Shown here: piece by piece, positions 8,222 through 15,846 of the stretch
Layout: each line of letters opens with the position of its first letter
Position numbering within the stretch: the first letter of the stretch is position 1
The notes under the pieces: model-generated
Database searches by the model: none
What the model saw: only the letters and a program-made list of their open reading frames with translations
What the model was told of the DNA's origin: nothing
Program-made: the position numbers and the translations under genes
NCBI GenBank assembly: GCA_022616075.1
Contig: JAKEFK010000006.1
Span: 1 to 37,132, forward strand
DNA from: a bacterium
GTDB lineage: Bacteria > Acidobacteriota > HRBIN11 > JAKEFK01
DNA length: 37,132 nt
Direction: 5' to 3'

Positions 8222-9478
8222 GTGCAAATCCTGATTGGCTTTCTCTTAGCCCTAATTGCCCCATTATTGCTTGCCCTTTCCCTGCTGGATCTTTCGCTCC
8301 GTTCTCTGAACTACTACAAAATCAACTCGATTCACCGGCAGGGAAATGAAAAAGCGAAGAAACTGTTTTCTCTGTTATCCTCACCGGAACGGGCGATTTC
8401 AGTCCTCTTATTCTTGAAATATTCGTTGATGGCAATCTTCTTCATTCTCCTTGGAATGTGGATTCTATCCTTGAAGTTCAGCCCCGCATACAAGTTGATG
8501 CTAGTGCCTTTTTTGCTGGCCGCTGCGATTGTTTTGCTCGAGTATATTCCCCGCATGGTTGCGGTGCACAATCCGGAGCGGATTGCGTTTACGCTGCTGA
8601 CCCCTTTCGCGCTGGTTCTGAAATTGAACGAATATTTGCCGCTGCCGCAGGCCTGCGAGCGAATCGCCTCAGGATTCTTACGGTTGTATGGTTTCAAGAG
8701 CCGGAAGATTTTTTCTGAATATTCGGTGAACGAGATCAAAATGTTCCTGAGTTTGCGTCCTGAAAAAGCGGATGGGCAGCTGCGGAAGCAAACCTTCGAC
8801 TCGAAATTCGCCGATTTTTCAGGCAGACGCGTCAGGGAAGTGATGGTCCCCAGACCTTTTGTAAAAGCTGTGGAAATCAATATACCGTCACGGATCCTCC
8901 TGAATACAATTCAGGACAACAACTACTCCCGGATACCGGTTTACCGTTCCAATCTCGACAACATTCTGGGTATATTGCACGCCAAGGACATCATCGGAGC
9001 GGAGGCAGGATTCTCACTGGAAAACTATCTTCGACGTCCCTTTTTTATCCCCGAAACGGCGACGGTTCACGATGCGTTTCAAAACATGCGACGAAACAGA
9101 GCGCATCTGGCAATTGTCGTGGACGAATATGGTGGAGTGGATGGAATCGTGACTCTGGAAGATTTGATCGAAGAACTCCTCGGTGAAATCCATGATGAGT
9201 ACGATGAGGACGTGGAAATGCTCCACAAAGTAACCGAACACAACTGGCTCCTTGAAGGCAATCTTCCGGTCAAAGACCTCAATCACAACCTGGGAGTTGA
9301 TCTCCCGGAAAATCCCAGCTACACAACGGTTGCCGGTTTCCTGCTCTCGATTCTGGATAAGATTCCGGCAGAAAAACAGGAGATCTCGTACGGAACTCTT
9401 CGTTTTCGCATCGAGAAAATGCAAGGAAACAAAATCTCGAAAATTTCCATCAAACTTCCGCAGAATGTCAACTTGTAG
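8222..9478 (+). CDS. CorC/CNNM-like membrane protein with CBS pair
   Basis: The product is a DUF21/CBS/CorC-type inner-membrane protein, a family tied to magnesium or cobalt efflux. From GTG 8222 it has about 418 residues. Hydrophobic segments occupy about 1-150, including QILIGFLLALIAPLLLALSL. The CBS pair (about 200-320) starts VREVMVPRP and ends EYGGVDGIVTLEDLIEELLG. A C-terminal CorC-type domain follows (SYTTVAGFLLSIL). The start is uncertain: the longest frame opens at TTG 8195 inside a repeat, giving MASWRLNSP, which I regard as repeat read-through. Neither start has a clear ribosome binding site. The TAG stop is part of a GTAG repeat head. Confidence 0.85.
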   Translation: MQILIGFLLALIAPLLLALSLLDLSLRSLNYYKINSIHRQGNEKAKKLFSLLSSPERAISVLLFLKYSLMAIFFILLGMWILSLKFSPAYKLMLVPFLLAAAIVLLEYIPRMVAVHNPERIAFTLLTPFALVLKLNEYLPLPQACERIASGFLRLYGFKSRKIFSEYSVNEIKMFLSLRPEKADGQLRKQTFDSKFADFSGRRVREVMVPRPFVKAVEINIPSRILLNTIQDNNYSRIPVYRSNLDNILGILHAKDIIGAEAGFSLENYLRRPFFIPETATVHDAFQNMRRNRAHLAIVVDEYGGVDGIVTLEDLIEELLGEIHDEYDEDVEMLHKVTEHNWLLEGNLPVKDLNHNLGVDLPENPSYTTVAGFLLSILDKIPAEKQEISYGTLRFRIEKMQGNKISKISIKLPQNVNL

Positions 9479-9579
9479 TTGCAGAGCATTTGCCACATCA
9501 GAGGGTTGCTTATTCTCATACCACGATCTGATATCCATGAATGCACGTTCCAAATGTGCGGCAAATGCTCTGCCACTAC
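9475..9579. repeat. 105-bp GTAG...CTAC inverted-repeat element (MITE-like)
   Basis: GTAG at 9475-9478 and CTAC at 9576-9579 flank a perfect 14-bp inverted repeat, GCAGAGCATTTGCC (9481-9494) and its complement (9560-9573). The roughly 65 bp between the arms show no ORF of note. The GTAG supplies the stop codon of the upstream gene. The end lies 3 nt before the TATAAT of the aminotransferase promoter. Confidence 0.75.
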
Positions 9580-9582
9580 GGT

Positions 9583-9588
9583 TATAAT
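9583..9588 (+). promoter_or_regulatory. TATAAT -10 element, likely leaderless start of the aminotransferase mRNA
   Basis: A perfect TATAAT ends 6 nt before the ATG at 9595, so transcription would begin at or within a base or two of the start codon. No good -35 is seen: the expected position (9560-9565) is GGCAAA in the repeat arm. No Shine-Dalgarno sequence is present. Confidence 0.5.
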
Positions 9589-9594
9589 CACAAC

Positions 9595-10764
9595 ATGCCG
9601 AAGATATCGAAGAAAGCTGGCCTCTTTACTGAATCCGTAATCCGCGAAATGACGCGGCTCTGCAACCTTCACAATGGAATTAATCTCTCTCAGGGTTTTC
9701 CTGATTTCTCCGCTCCTCACGAAATGAAAGAAGCCGCGGTCAAGGCGATACGGGACGATGTAAATCAATACGCAATCACCTGGGGCTCGAAAAATTTACG
9801 GAACGCCATTGCTGAGAAATGCGCCCGGTTCAACGGAATGAAAATCGATCCCGAAAAAAACATTACTGTCTGCTGCGGATCCACCGAAGCGATGATCGCG
9901 TCGATTCTTGCCACGATTGATCCTGGCGATGAGATCATCGTGTTTGAACCGTTTTACGAGAACTACGGTCCCGATGGAATTCTTTCAGGCGCCGTTCCCC
10001 GATTCATTTCTTTGCGCGAGCCGGATTGGAGTTTCGATCCTGAAGAGCTGGAACGTCTCTTCAACAATCACACGCAAGCAATCATTCTCAATACACCCAA
10101 CAATCCAACCGGCAAAGTGTTTTCGCGGGAAGAGCTTGAGTTTATTGCCAGGCTGTGCCGGAAATGGGATGTGATGGCGATCACCGATGAGATTTATGAG
10201 CACCTTGTTTACGACGGAAATAAACACGTAAACATGGCAACCATAGATGGGATGGCGGATCGCACAATAACAATCAATGCAGCTTCAAAAACCTACAGCG
10301 TGACCGGATGGAGAGTTGGATATGCGATCGCGAGTGAACATTTAACTTCGGCGATCCGGAAAGTGCATGACTTTCTGACAGTGGGTGCGCCGCATCCGCT
10401 GCAAGAAGCTGTCGCTGTCGCCATGCGTTTCGATGAATCCTACTACACGGAACTTGCTGGCGAATATCTAGAGCGTCGAAATTATTTGATGAAGGCGTTG
10501 GAAGAAGCAGGGTTCCGGTGTTTCAAACCATACGGCGCCTACTACATCATGACGGACATAACCGGTTTTGGATTTCCCAATGATACTACTTTCGCCCGCA
10601 AACTAATTCAAGAAGTCGGTGTTGCTGTTGTGCCTGGAAGCAGTTTTTATCACCGTCAACAAGATGGCTATCGCAAAGTCCGCTTCGCGTTTTGCAAGAA
10701 GATGGAAACCCTCAAGCGCGCTGTCGAACGGCTTACTGATTTGAAATCTCGAATGCGCCCGTAA
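9595..10764 (+). CDS. PLP-dependent class I/II aminotransferase
   Basis: The product (389 residues from ATG 9595) is a fold-type I aminotransferase of the aspartate/aromatic/methionine aminotransferase superfamily. Residues visible include the substrate-side GINLSQGFPDF near 28-38, GSTEA phosphate loop at 95-99, TPNNPTGKV at 167-175, ITDEIYEHLVYDG at 196-208, and the Schiff-base Lys232 in NAASKTYSVTGWRVGY. The ending segment of the fold carries VRFAFCKK with the expected carboxylate-binding arginine. Similarity is to kynurenine or methionine aminotransferases, but substrate cannot be assigned. The in-frame ATG at 9541 lies within a repeat and would add 18 unlikely residues. Confidence 0.9.
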   Translation: MPKISKKAGLFTESVIREMTRLCNLHNGINLSQGFPDFSAPHEMKEAAVKAIRDDVNQYAITWGSKNLRNAIAEKCARFNGMKIDPEKNITVCCGSTEAMIASILATIDPGDEIIVFEPFYENYGPDGILSGAVPRFISLREPDWSFDPEELERLFNNHTQAIILNTPNNPTGKVFSREELEFIARLCRKWDVMAITDEIYEHLVYDGNKHVNMATIDGMADRTITINAASKTYSVTGWRVGYAIASEHLTSAIRKVHDFLTVGAPHPLQEAVAVAMRFDESYYTELAGEYLERRNYLMKALEEAGFRCFKPYGAYYIMTDITGFGFPNDTTFARKLIQEVGVAVVPGSSFYHRQQDGYRKVRFAFCKKMETLKRAVERLTDLKSRMRP

Positions 10765-10769
10765 ACAAA

Positions 10770-10820
10770 GTAGCTCGGGCGTCTCGCCTGAGGCATACGC
10801 AGACGGGACGTCCGCGCTAC
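10770..10820. repeat. REP-like inverted pair between convergent genes
   Basis: The plus-strand head GTAG (10770-10773) begins 5 nt after the aminotransferase TAA and leads into CTCGGGCGTCTCGCCTGAG. The minus-strand head GTAG (10820-10817) contains the TAG stop of the convergent hydrolase gene. The pair fills the whole convergent gap. It may form a long hairpin in both transcripts, but no U-tract is present. Confidence 0.85.
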
Positions 10821-11470
10821 GTTCGCAAAAAAGGATTGGATTTTCGCTCTTCCCCAATTGTCGTTTCCGGTCCGTGTCCTGGAAGCACCTGCACCGAATC
10901 TTCCAGTACGAGCAATCTTCCATGAATCGAGTCCAGAATCTGATCGTAGTCGCCACCCCAAAGATCCGTTCTGCCGATCGATCCCGCGAAAAGAGTATCA
11001 CCCGTGAAAACCAGACTCTCTTCACCGCAAGCGTGAAAACAAACAGAGCCCGGTGTATGCCCAGGTGTGTGAATCACTCGAACTTTACCACCATCGAACG
11101 CAAATTCCTGATCCTGACGCAACGAACCCTCGCCAGCCCGCGGTTGTTTCGCCATTAACTGCGCTGGGGTTACGCCAAACAACTGCGCCTGCATCGTCAA
11201 ATCCTGATACAGGAATTGATCGCCCGCGTGATAATAAACCGGCGCTGACGACTGCGCATGCACCGCTTCAATTCCACCAACATGATCGATGTGCGCATGC
11301 GTGATCAGAATTGCTTGAATGTCCAACCTTTTTCTTTCCAGATAAGCAATCAAATCCGGAGACTCCGCTCCAGGATCAATCAGGAATGCCTTGCGGGACG
11401 TCTCATCAGATAACACATAGCAATTGCATTGAATCGGACCGACAACGATTGAATCAATTCTCCAGCTCAT
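10817..11470 (-). CDS. Metallo-beta-lactamase-fold hydrolase, glyoxalase II-like
   Basis: The 217-residue cytoplasmic protein has the complete MBL metal-binding set: THAHIDH near residues 58-64, the HTPGHTPGS histidine, GDTLFAGSIGRTDL with its bridging aspartate, and PGHGPETTIGEE near the C terminus. This arrangement matches small glyoxalase II-like (YcbL-type) hydrolases that lack the extra C-terminal glutathione-binding domain. It lies 38 nt downstream of polA on the same strand, with a REP unit and a GGTGAG ribosome binding site between them. The TAG stop comes from a REP head. The natural substrate is unknown. Confidence 0.88.
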   Translation of the reverse strand: MSWRIDSIVVGPIQCNCYVLSDETSRKAFLIDPGAESPDLIAYLERKRLDIQAILITHAHIDHVGGIEAVHAQSSAPVYYHAGDQFLYQDLTMQAQLFGVTPAQLMAKQPRAGEGSLRQDQEFAFDGGKVRVIHTPGHTPGSVCFHACGEESLVFTGDTLFAGSIGRTDLWGGDYDQILDSIHGRLLVLEDSVQVLPGHGPETTIGEERKSNPFLRT

Positions 11471-11482
11471 TTTTAACTCACC

Positions 11483-11504
11483 GCAGGCGAGACGCCCGCG
11501 CTAC
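11483..11504 (-). repeat. Single REP-like unit downstream of polA
   Basis: Read on the minus strand it is GTAGCGCGGGCGTCTCGCCTG plus C. GTAG follows the polA TAA after 4 nt (CGAA). GGGCG-TCT-CGCC(T) can form a small hairpin. It sits between polA and the hydrolase gene, just ahead of that gene's ribosome binding site. Confidence 0.8.
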
Positions 11505-11508
11505 TTCG

Positions 11509-14214
11509 TTACTTTGCCTCACGCCAGTTTTTTCCGATGCTCAAATCCACCGTTAGTGGCACAACCAGTTTGCAAACCGATTGCATTTCTCTGCGGATGA
11601 TTGCCGCAGCTTCGTCCTTTTCCCTTTCCGGAACTTCAAAGACCAGCTCATCATGAACCTGCATCGTCATCTTCGTTTGCATCTTCCTTTGCTCCAACTC
11701 CTTTTGAACGGCAAGCATGGCCAGTTTGATGATATCTGCTGCCGATCCTTGCAGCGGTGAATTGATCGCCGCGCGCTGAGCTGCCATGAAAACCATGCGG
11801 TCCCTGCTCCTGATTTCCGGGATGTAGCGGCGCCGGCCGAACATGGTGGTGACATACCCATGTTCCAAAACAAATTGTAACGTCTGATCAAGATATGCTT
11901 TCACCTTCGGATACTTCCGAAAGTAACGATCGATGTATTCTTTTGCCGCCTTCTGTTCGATTCCAAGAAGCTGCGAAAGCCCAAATGGAGATTGTCCGTA
12001 ATTAATGCCATAGTTGATTGCTTTCGCCTGATTCCGGATCTCCTTCGTCATTTTTTCCATCGGCACATCGAAAACTTCGGACGCAGTTCGGGCATGAATG
12101 TCTTCGTCTTTTAAAAACGAATCGATTAACGTCTCATCGCCCGAAAGGTGAGCCATTACGCGTAATTCAATCTGGGAATAGTCAGCGGAAAGAAGCCAGT
12201 TCCCCTCTTCCGCAACGAAAGCTACGCGGATCAACCGTCCCCACGGAGTTCGGATCGGAATGTTTTGCAAATTCGGATCTACGCTGCTCAGACGTCCGGT
12301 GGCAGCAACCGTTTGCTGATAGTTGGTGTGCACCCTTCCGGTTTTCGGATGAATCATTAATGGCAACGCGTCTACATATGTTGATTTGAGTTTTACAAAC
12401 TGTCTGTATTCCAGAATTTTTCGCGGGAGCTCGTAATCCTTAGCCAGCTCCTCCAGCACTTCCACGCTTGTGCTGAAATCTTTTGTCTTGCGAGTTTTCT
12501 TGACCATCGGCAGTTTTAGTTTTTGAAAGAGGACCTCGCCGATTTGTTTTGGCGAATTGATGTTGAACTCTTCACCGGCAAGCTCGTGAATCTCGGCCAC
12601 AAGTCGATCGACATTCTTTCCCATTTCTTCCGACAGGCGGTCTAGCGTTTTCGTGTCGATCTTGACTCCATTCCATTCGATTTGCGCGAGCACTTCCAGA
12701 ACAGGAAGCTCCAGATCAAAATAAATTTTTGCTAGATTTTCTTTTTTAAGATCCTCTTCCAACCTTGAAGTTAAAGCCAGGTACAGGTCGACTCTTTCGC
12801 AGCAGTAGTCGCACATTTCGCTGTCCGCGAGATCCGCAATCGAACGCTGCTTTTGCCCGCTCCCGATCAGACTTTTGAGTTCCTTGGTTTGATATTGCAA
12901 ATATTCTTTCGCCAGATCTTCCACCGTGTGACCGTGACGGCTCGGATTCAGAACGTACGACATCAACATCGGATCCCAGCGCGCGCTCCGCATTTGAATT
13001 CCTCGCGCGCGAAAAATCAGAATCTGTTGTTTCAGGTTGTGCGCCACTTTTTCAATCGCAGGATTTTCCACCAACGGCCTGAGTTTTTCCAGAACAAGTC
13101 TTTCTTCTAACTGTTCGGTAAACTGTCTATGTCCCACAGGGATGTAATAGGCTTCACTGTCTTTAACGCTGATCGATATCCCAACCAGTCCTGCTTGCAA
13201 TGGAAACTCTGAATCCATTTCACAGCAGATCGAAACGCGACTGGATGTCGAAATCGTTGCGATCAAACCCTCAAGTTTCTCCTGAGTATTGATGATTTGA
13301 TACTGAGTCTTCCGCGAAGAGAGATCGGACAGGAACTCGTTCAAGATGGAATAGAACTCCAGATTCAAAAAAAGCTTTCGGGCTTCTTCGGGCGCCGGTT
13401 TTGTGGCTTTTAGTTCGCTGATCTGGACCGGAATCGGAACGTCTTTCTTAAGCTCAATCAACTGACGGCTGAGCTCCAGATCTTTTCTGAATTCCGTAAT
13501 CCTTTCACGATGCGCCTTCTTCTCGATTTTATCGATGTTGGAAAGTAGGTTTCCCACCGAGCCAAACTTTGCGATTAGCTCCAGCGCACCCTTGGGTCCG
13601 ATCCCTTTGACGCCAGGGATGTTGTCAATGCTGTCACCCATGATGCTCAAGACTTCGACGATTTTGCCGGGTTTTACGCCCCATTTTTCCTCGACAGCCT
13701 GCTCATCGTAGACGAAGTAATCTTTCATGGGATCGAGGGTGTAGATCAGGTCGGCGTCGTCGACAAGCTGGAAAAGGTCTTTGTCGGAGGTGACGATTAC
13801 CCCCACGTAATTTTCCGTTTTGCATCTCTCCATCAGCGTCGCAATGACGTCGTCGGCCTCGAAACCGGGCTGCTGGAGGATGGGCAACCCCAGAGCGTGA
13901 CAAATTTCCTGGATCAGAGGTAGCTGCTGGCTCAGGTCGTCAGGCATATCGGGACGATCAATCTTGTAGGCTTCATACGAATCATGGCGGAAAGTGCGCT
14001 CAGGGCCATCCAGGGCCACCGCAATGTAATCGGGCTTTTCCTCATTCAGGAGCTTCCGGATCATGTTGGTAAAGCCGTACAGGGCATTCGTCGGGAAACC
14101 CTTGGAATTATTCATCTTAGGCAGGGCGAAGAACGCGCGGTAGATGTAACCGTATCCGTCGATGATGTACAGTCGTGGACGTTTGATTTTATGGAGCTCC
14201 GTTCGATTCATCAA
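11509..14214 (-). CDS. polA: DNA polymerase I
   Basis: PolA fills gaps and removes Okazaki primers. The 901-residue product has a 5' nuclease domain (about 15-290; GFEADDVIAT, SDKDLFQL, GDSIDNIPGVKGIGPKGA), a 3'-5' exonuclease-like domain (about 310-490) and a polymerase domain (about 500-901; SADYSQIELR motif A, RNQAKAINYGINYG O-helix, MQVHDELVFEV motif C). Aligned by eye with E. coli, the proofreading carboxylates Asp355, Asp424 and Asp501 are Cys330, Gln397 and Arg474, and only Glu357 survives (Glu332). Proofreading is therefore probably lost. The O-helix residue equal to Phe762 is Tyr735. ATG 14214 and ATG 14211 are both possible starts. Confidence 0.97.
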   Translation of the reverse strand: MMNRTELHKIKRPRLYIIDGYGYIYRAFFALPKMNNSKGFPTNALYGFTNMIRKLLNEEKPDYIAVALDGPERTFRHDSYEAYKIDRPDMPDDLSQQLPLIQEICHALGLPILQQPGFEADDVIATLMERCKTENYVGVIVTSDKDLFQLVDDADLIYTLDPMKDYFVYDEQAVEEKWGVKPGKIVEVLSIMGDSIDNIPGVKGIGPKGALELIAKFGSVGNLLSNIDKIEKKAHRERITEFRKDLELSRQLIELKKDVPIPVQISELKATKPAPEEARKLFLNLEFYSILNEFLSDLSSRKTQYQIINTQEKLEGLIATISTSSRVSICCEMDSEFPLQAGLVGISISVKDSEAYYIPVGHRQFTEQLEERLVLEKLRPLVENPAIEKVAHNLKQQILIFRARGIQMRSARWDPMLMSYVLNPSRHGHTVEDLAKEYLQYQTKELKSLIGSGQKQRSIADLADSEMCDYCCERVDLYLALTSRLEEDLKKENLAKIYFDLELPVLEVLAQIEWNGVKIDTKTLDRLSEEMGKNVDRLVAEIHELAGEEFNINSPKQIGEVLFQKLKLPMVKKTRKTKDFSTSVEVLEELAKDYELPRKILEYRQFVKLKSTYVDALPLMIHPKTGRVHTNYQQTVAATGRLSSVDPNLQNIPIRTPWGRLIRVAFVAEEGNWLLSADYSQIELRVMAHLSGDETLIDSFLKDEDIHARTASEVFDVPMEKMTKEIRNQAKAINYGINYGQSPFGLSQLLGIEQKAAKEYIDRYFRKYPKVKAYLDQTLQFVLEHGYVTTMFGRRRYIPEIRSRDRMVFMAAQRAAINSPLQGSAADIIKLAMLAVQKELEQRKMQTKMTMQVHDELVFEVPEREKDEAAAIIRREMQSVCKLVVPLTVDLSIGKNWREAK

Positions 14215-14234
14215 ATAGTCACGAGTACTGAGTC

Positions 14235-14272
14235 ATGAGCAATGAGACCGGCTGAAAACATTCATTGCTCAT
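14235..14272. repeat. Inverted repeat ATGAGCAATGA upstream of polA
   Basis: Perfect 11-bp arms (ATGAGCAATGA and its complement) are separated by 16 nt. It sits 20 nt upstream of the polA start. It lacks a GTAG head, so I do not place it in the REP group. It could be a hairpin or a regulator site. Confidence 0.6.
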
Positions 14273-14362
14273 TACTTTGGCACTTATGAGGGCAGTACAA
14301 GGTTACGGGATGAAGGCTTTTTGCGCAAGCCTTTTTGAGGTTCGATCAGCGACAGATTTCGC

Positions 14363-14391
14363 TTGAATAAAACACCGTTTTATGCTATATT
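14363..14391 (+). promoter_or_regulatory. Candidate dnaA promoter with palindromic spacer
   Basis: TTGAAT (14363-14368) and TATATT (14386-14391) are 17 bp apart. A perfect hairpin TAAAAC-ACC-GTTTTA (14368-14382) occupies most of the spacer, the right place for an operator. The start would be near 14398, leaving a leader of about 147 nt that contains the two DnaA-box-like sites. Confidence 0.5.
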
Positions 14392-14476
14392 TAATCGTAC
14401 TTCCGATAGTGTAAAAACCCTTATTTTTCAAGCACTTAGGATGGCTACATAGCGGCCCCCAGAAAAGCCTGAAAAA

Positions 14477-14508
14477 ATTTCAACATTTGTGCAAAATTCT
14501 GTGGAAAT
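14477..14508. promoter_or_regulatory. Facing DnaA-box-like 9-mers in the dnaA leader
   Basis: ATTTCAACA (14477-14485, plus) and ATTTCCACA (14500-14508, minus) face each other with 14 nt between. They are enclosed by GCCTGA (14467-14472) and TCAGGC (14508-14513). ATTTCCACA occurs twice more in the dnaA-dnaN gap. This placement suits autoregulation of dnaA. Confidence 0.5.
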
Positions 14509-14544
14509 CAGGCCTCGTGGGAGAGGCTCAGCTATCAGGGAAAC

Positions 14545-15846
14545 ATGGCGATTTGGAGCACAATTTTGCAGCTTCTAAAGAAGAAGGTCAGTCCGCAAGT
14601 ATATAACGACTGGCTGAAGCCAACTTTTCAAATTGGCGAAGACGGAAGCTTATTGCGCGTCAAAGTCCCGAATGACAGGTTCCGTGACCATATTCGAAAA
14701 CACTACATGCCGTTGATTGAAGAAGTTTTGAAAAAAAATGACTGGCAGCACCTCACGATTGATTTCATTGTGGATGGCCCCACACAATTGACGCTTCCTC
14801 AGATCGAAGAAAAGAAAGAAGAAAAGTTACGTTTGAATAGTCGATATTCGTTCGACCATTTTGTTGTGGGTGCTTCGAATCAATTCGCTCACGCAGCAGC
14901 CAAAGCGGTTGCAAAGAATCTTTCGCGTGCATATAACCCGTTGTTCATCTATGGTGGATCGGGCCTGGGCAAAACGCACCTGCTACATGCGATCGGATTG
15001 GAGGCGCATCGCGCGAATCCGGGATTGAGATTGATTTACATCAGCGCGGAGGAGTTCACGAACGAATTTATCAAAGGGTTGCGCCTGGAAAAAACGCAGG
15101 CTTTTCGCGACAAATACCGGACTGTCGACCTATTGTTGATCGATGACATCCACCAGCTTGCCGGCAAATCCAGCACACAGGAAGAATTTTTTCATACTTT
15201 TAACGCGCTCTATGAGAATCAAAAGCAGATAGTTCTGGCTTCTGATCTTTTACCGCGCGAAATTCCCGGCGTGCGCGAACGTCTTCACTCCCGTTTCCAG
15301 GGAGGCTTGATTGCTGATATTCAGCCGCCCGATGTGGAAACCAAGGTCGCGATCCTGCACAAAAAAGCCGCGATCGAAAACGCGGTCGTCCCTGATGATG
15401 TCGCCTGGTTTATCGCAAGCCGCGTGAAAAGCAACATCCGGAATCTCGAAGGTTGTTTGCTGCGAATGCTTGCCATGGCGTCGTTGATGGGCAAAACCGT
15501 GAACATCGCGCTGGCAAAAGAAGTGCTGCGACCGTTGATTAATACAGAGGACCGCATCATCACCGCTGGTTTGATACAGGAAACGGTCGCTCAGTACTAT
15601 CAGTTGAAAGTCGAAGATCTGAAATCAAAAAATAATTCCAAACCGATCGTGCGGCCCAGACAGGTGGCAATGTATCTCTGCAAAAAACTCACGAACTCCT
15701 CATTGCCTGAGATCGGAAAGTCTTTTGGAGGAAAACATCACTCCACAGTGATTCACTCCATCAATCGCGTGGAAGACTCTTTGAAGCACGATCCGATTTT
15801 GCAAAATGAAATCAACACCTTAATCGAAACAATAAAAACAACTTAG
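14545..15846 (+). CDS. dnaA: Chromosomal replication initiator protein DnaA
   Basis: DnaA binds origin boxes, oligomerises with ATP and melts oriC. The 433-residue product has domain I (about 1-80, WSTILQLLKKKVSPQVYNDWL), a very short domain II, the AAA+ domain III (Walker A GGSGLGKT at 137-144, Walker B LLIDDIHQLAGK) and DNA-binding domain IV. The domain IV signature is GGKHHSTV (395-402) where E. coli has GGRDHTTV. Arg and the DNA-contacting Asp are therefore Lys and His. SYSFDHF-like RYSFDHFVVGASN opens domain III as expected. A weak ribosome binding site (CAGGGA) precedes the ATG. The gene is followed directly by the candidate oriC and dnaN. Confidence 0.97.
   Translation: MAIWSTILQLLKKKVSPQVYNDWLKPTFQIGEDGSLLRVKVPNDRFRDHIRKHYMPLIEEVLKKNDWQHLTIDFIVDGPTQLTLPQIEEKKEEKLRLNSRYSFDHFVVGASNQFAHAAAKAVAKNLSRAYNPLFIYGGSGLGKTHLLHAIGLEAHRANPGLRLIYISAEEFTNEFIKGLRLEKTQAFRDKYRTVDLLLIDDIHQLAGKSSTQEEFFHTFNALYENQKQIVLASDLLPREIPGVRERLHSRFQGGLIADIQPPDVETKVAILHKKAAIENAVVPDDVAWFIASRVKSNIRNLEGCLLRMLAMASLMGKTVNIALAKEVLRPLINTEDRIITAGLIQETVAQYYQLKVEDLKSKNNSKPIVRPRQVAMYLCKKLTNSSLPEIGKSFGGKHHSTVIHSINRVEDSLKHDPILQNEINTLIETIKTT

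Larger units (their letters stand above)
14215..14544. other. polA-dnaA divergent intergenic region (330 bp)
   Basis: This gap holds an 11-bp inverted repeat (14235-14245 with 14262-14272), an AT-rich stretch with the dnaA promoter candidate (14363-14391), and two facing DnaA-box-like 9-mers at 14477-14485 and 14500-14508. No coding sequence is supported. Confidence 0.7.
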
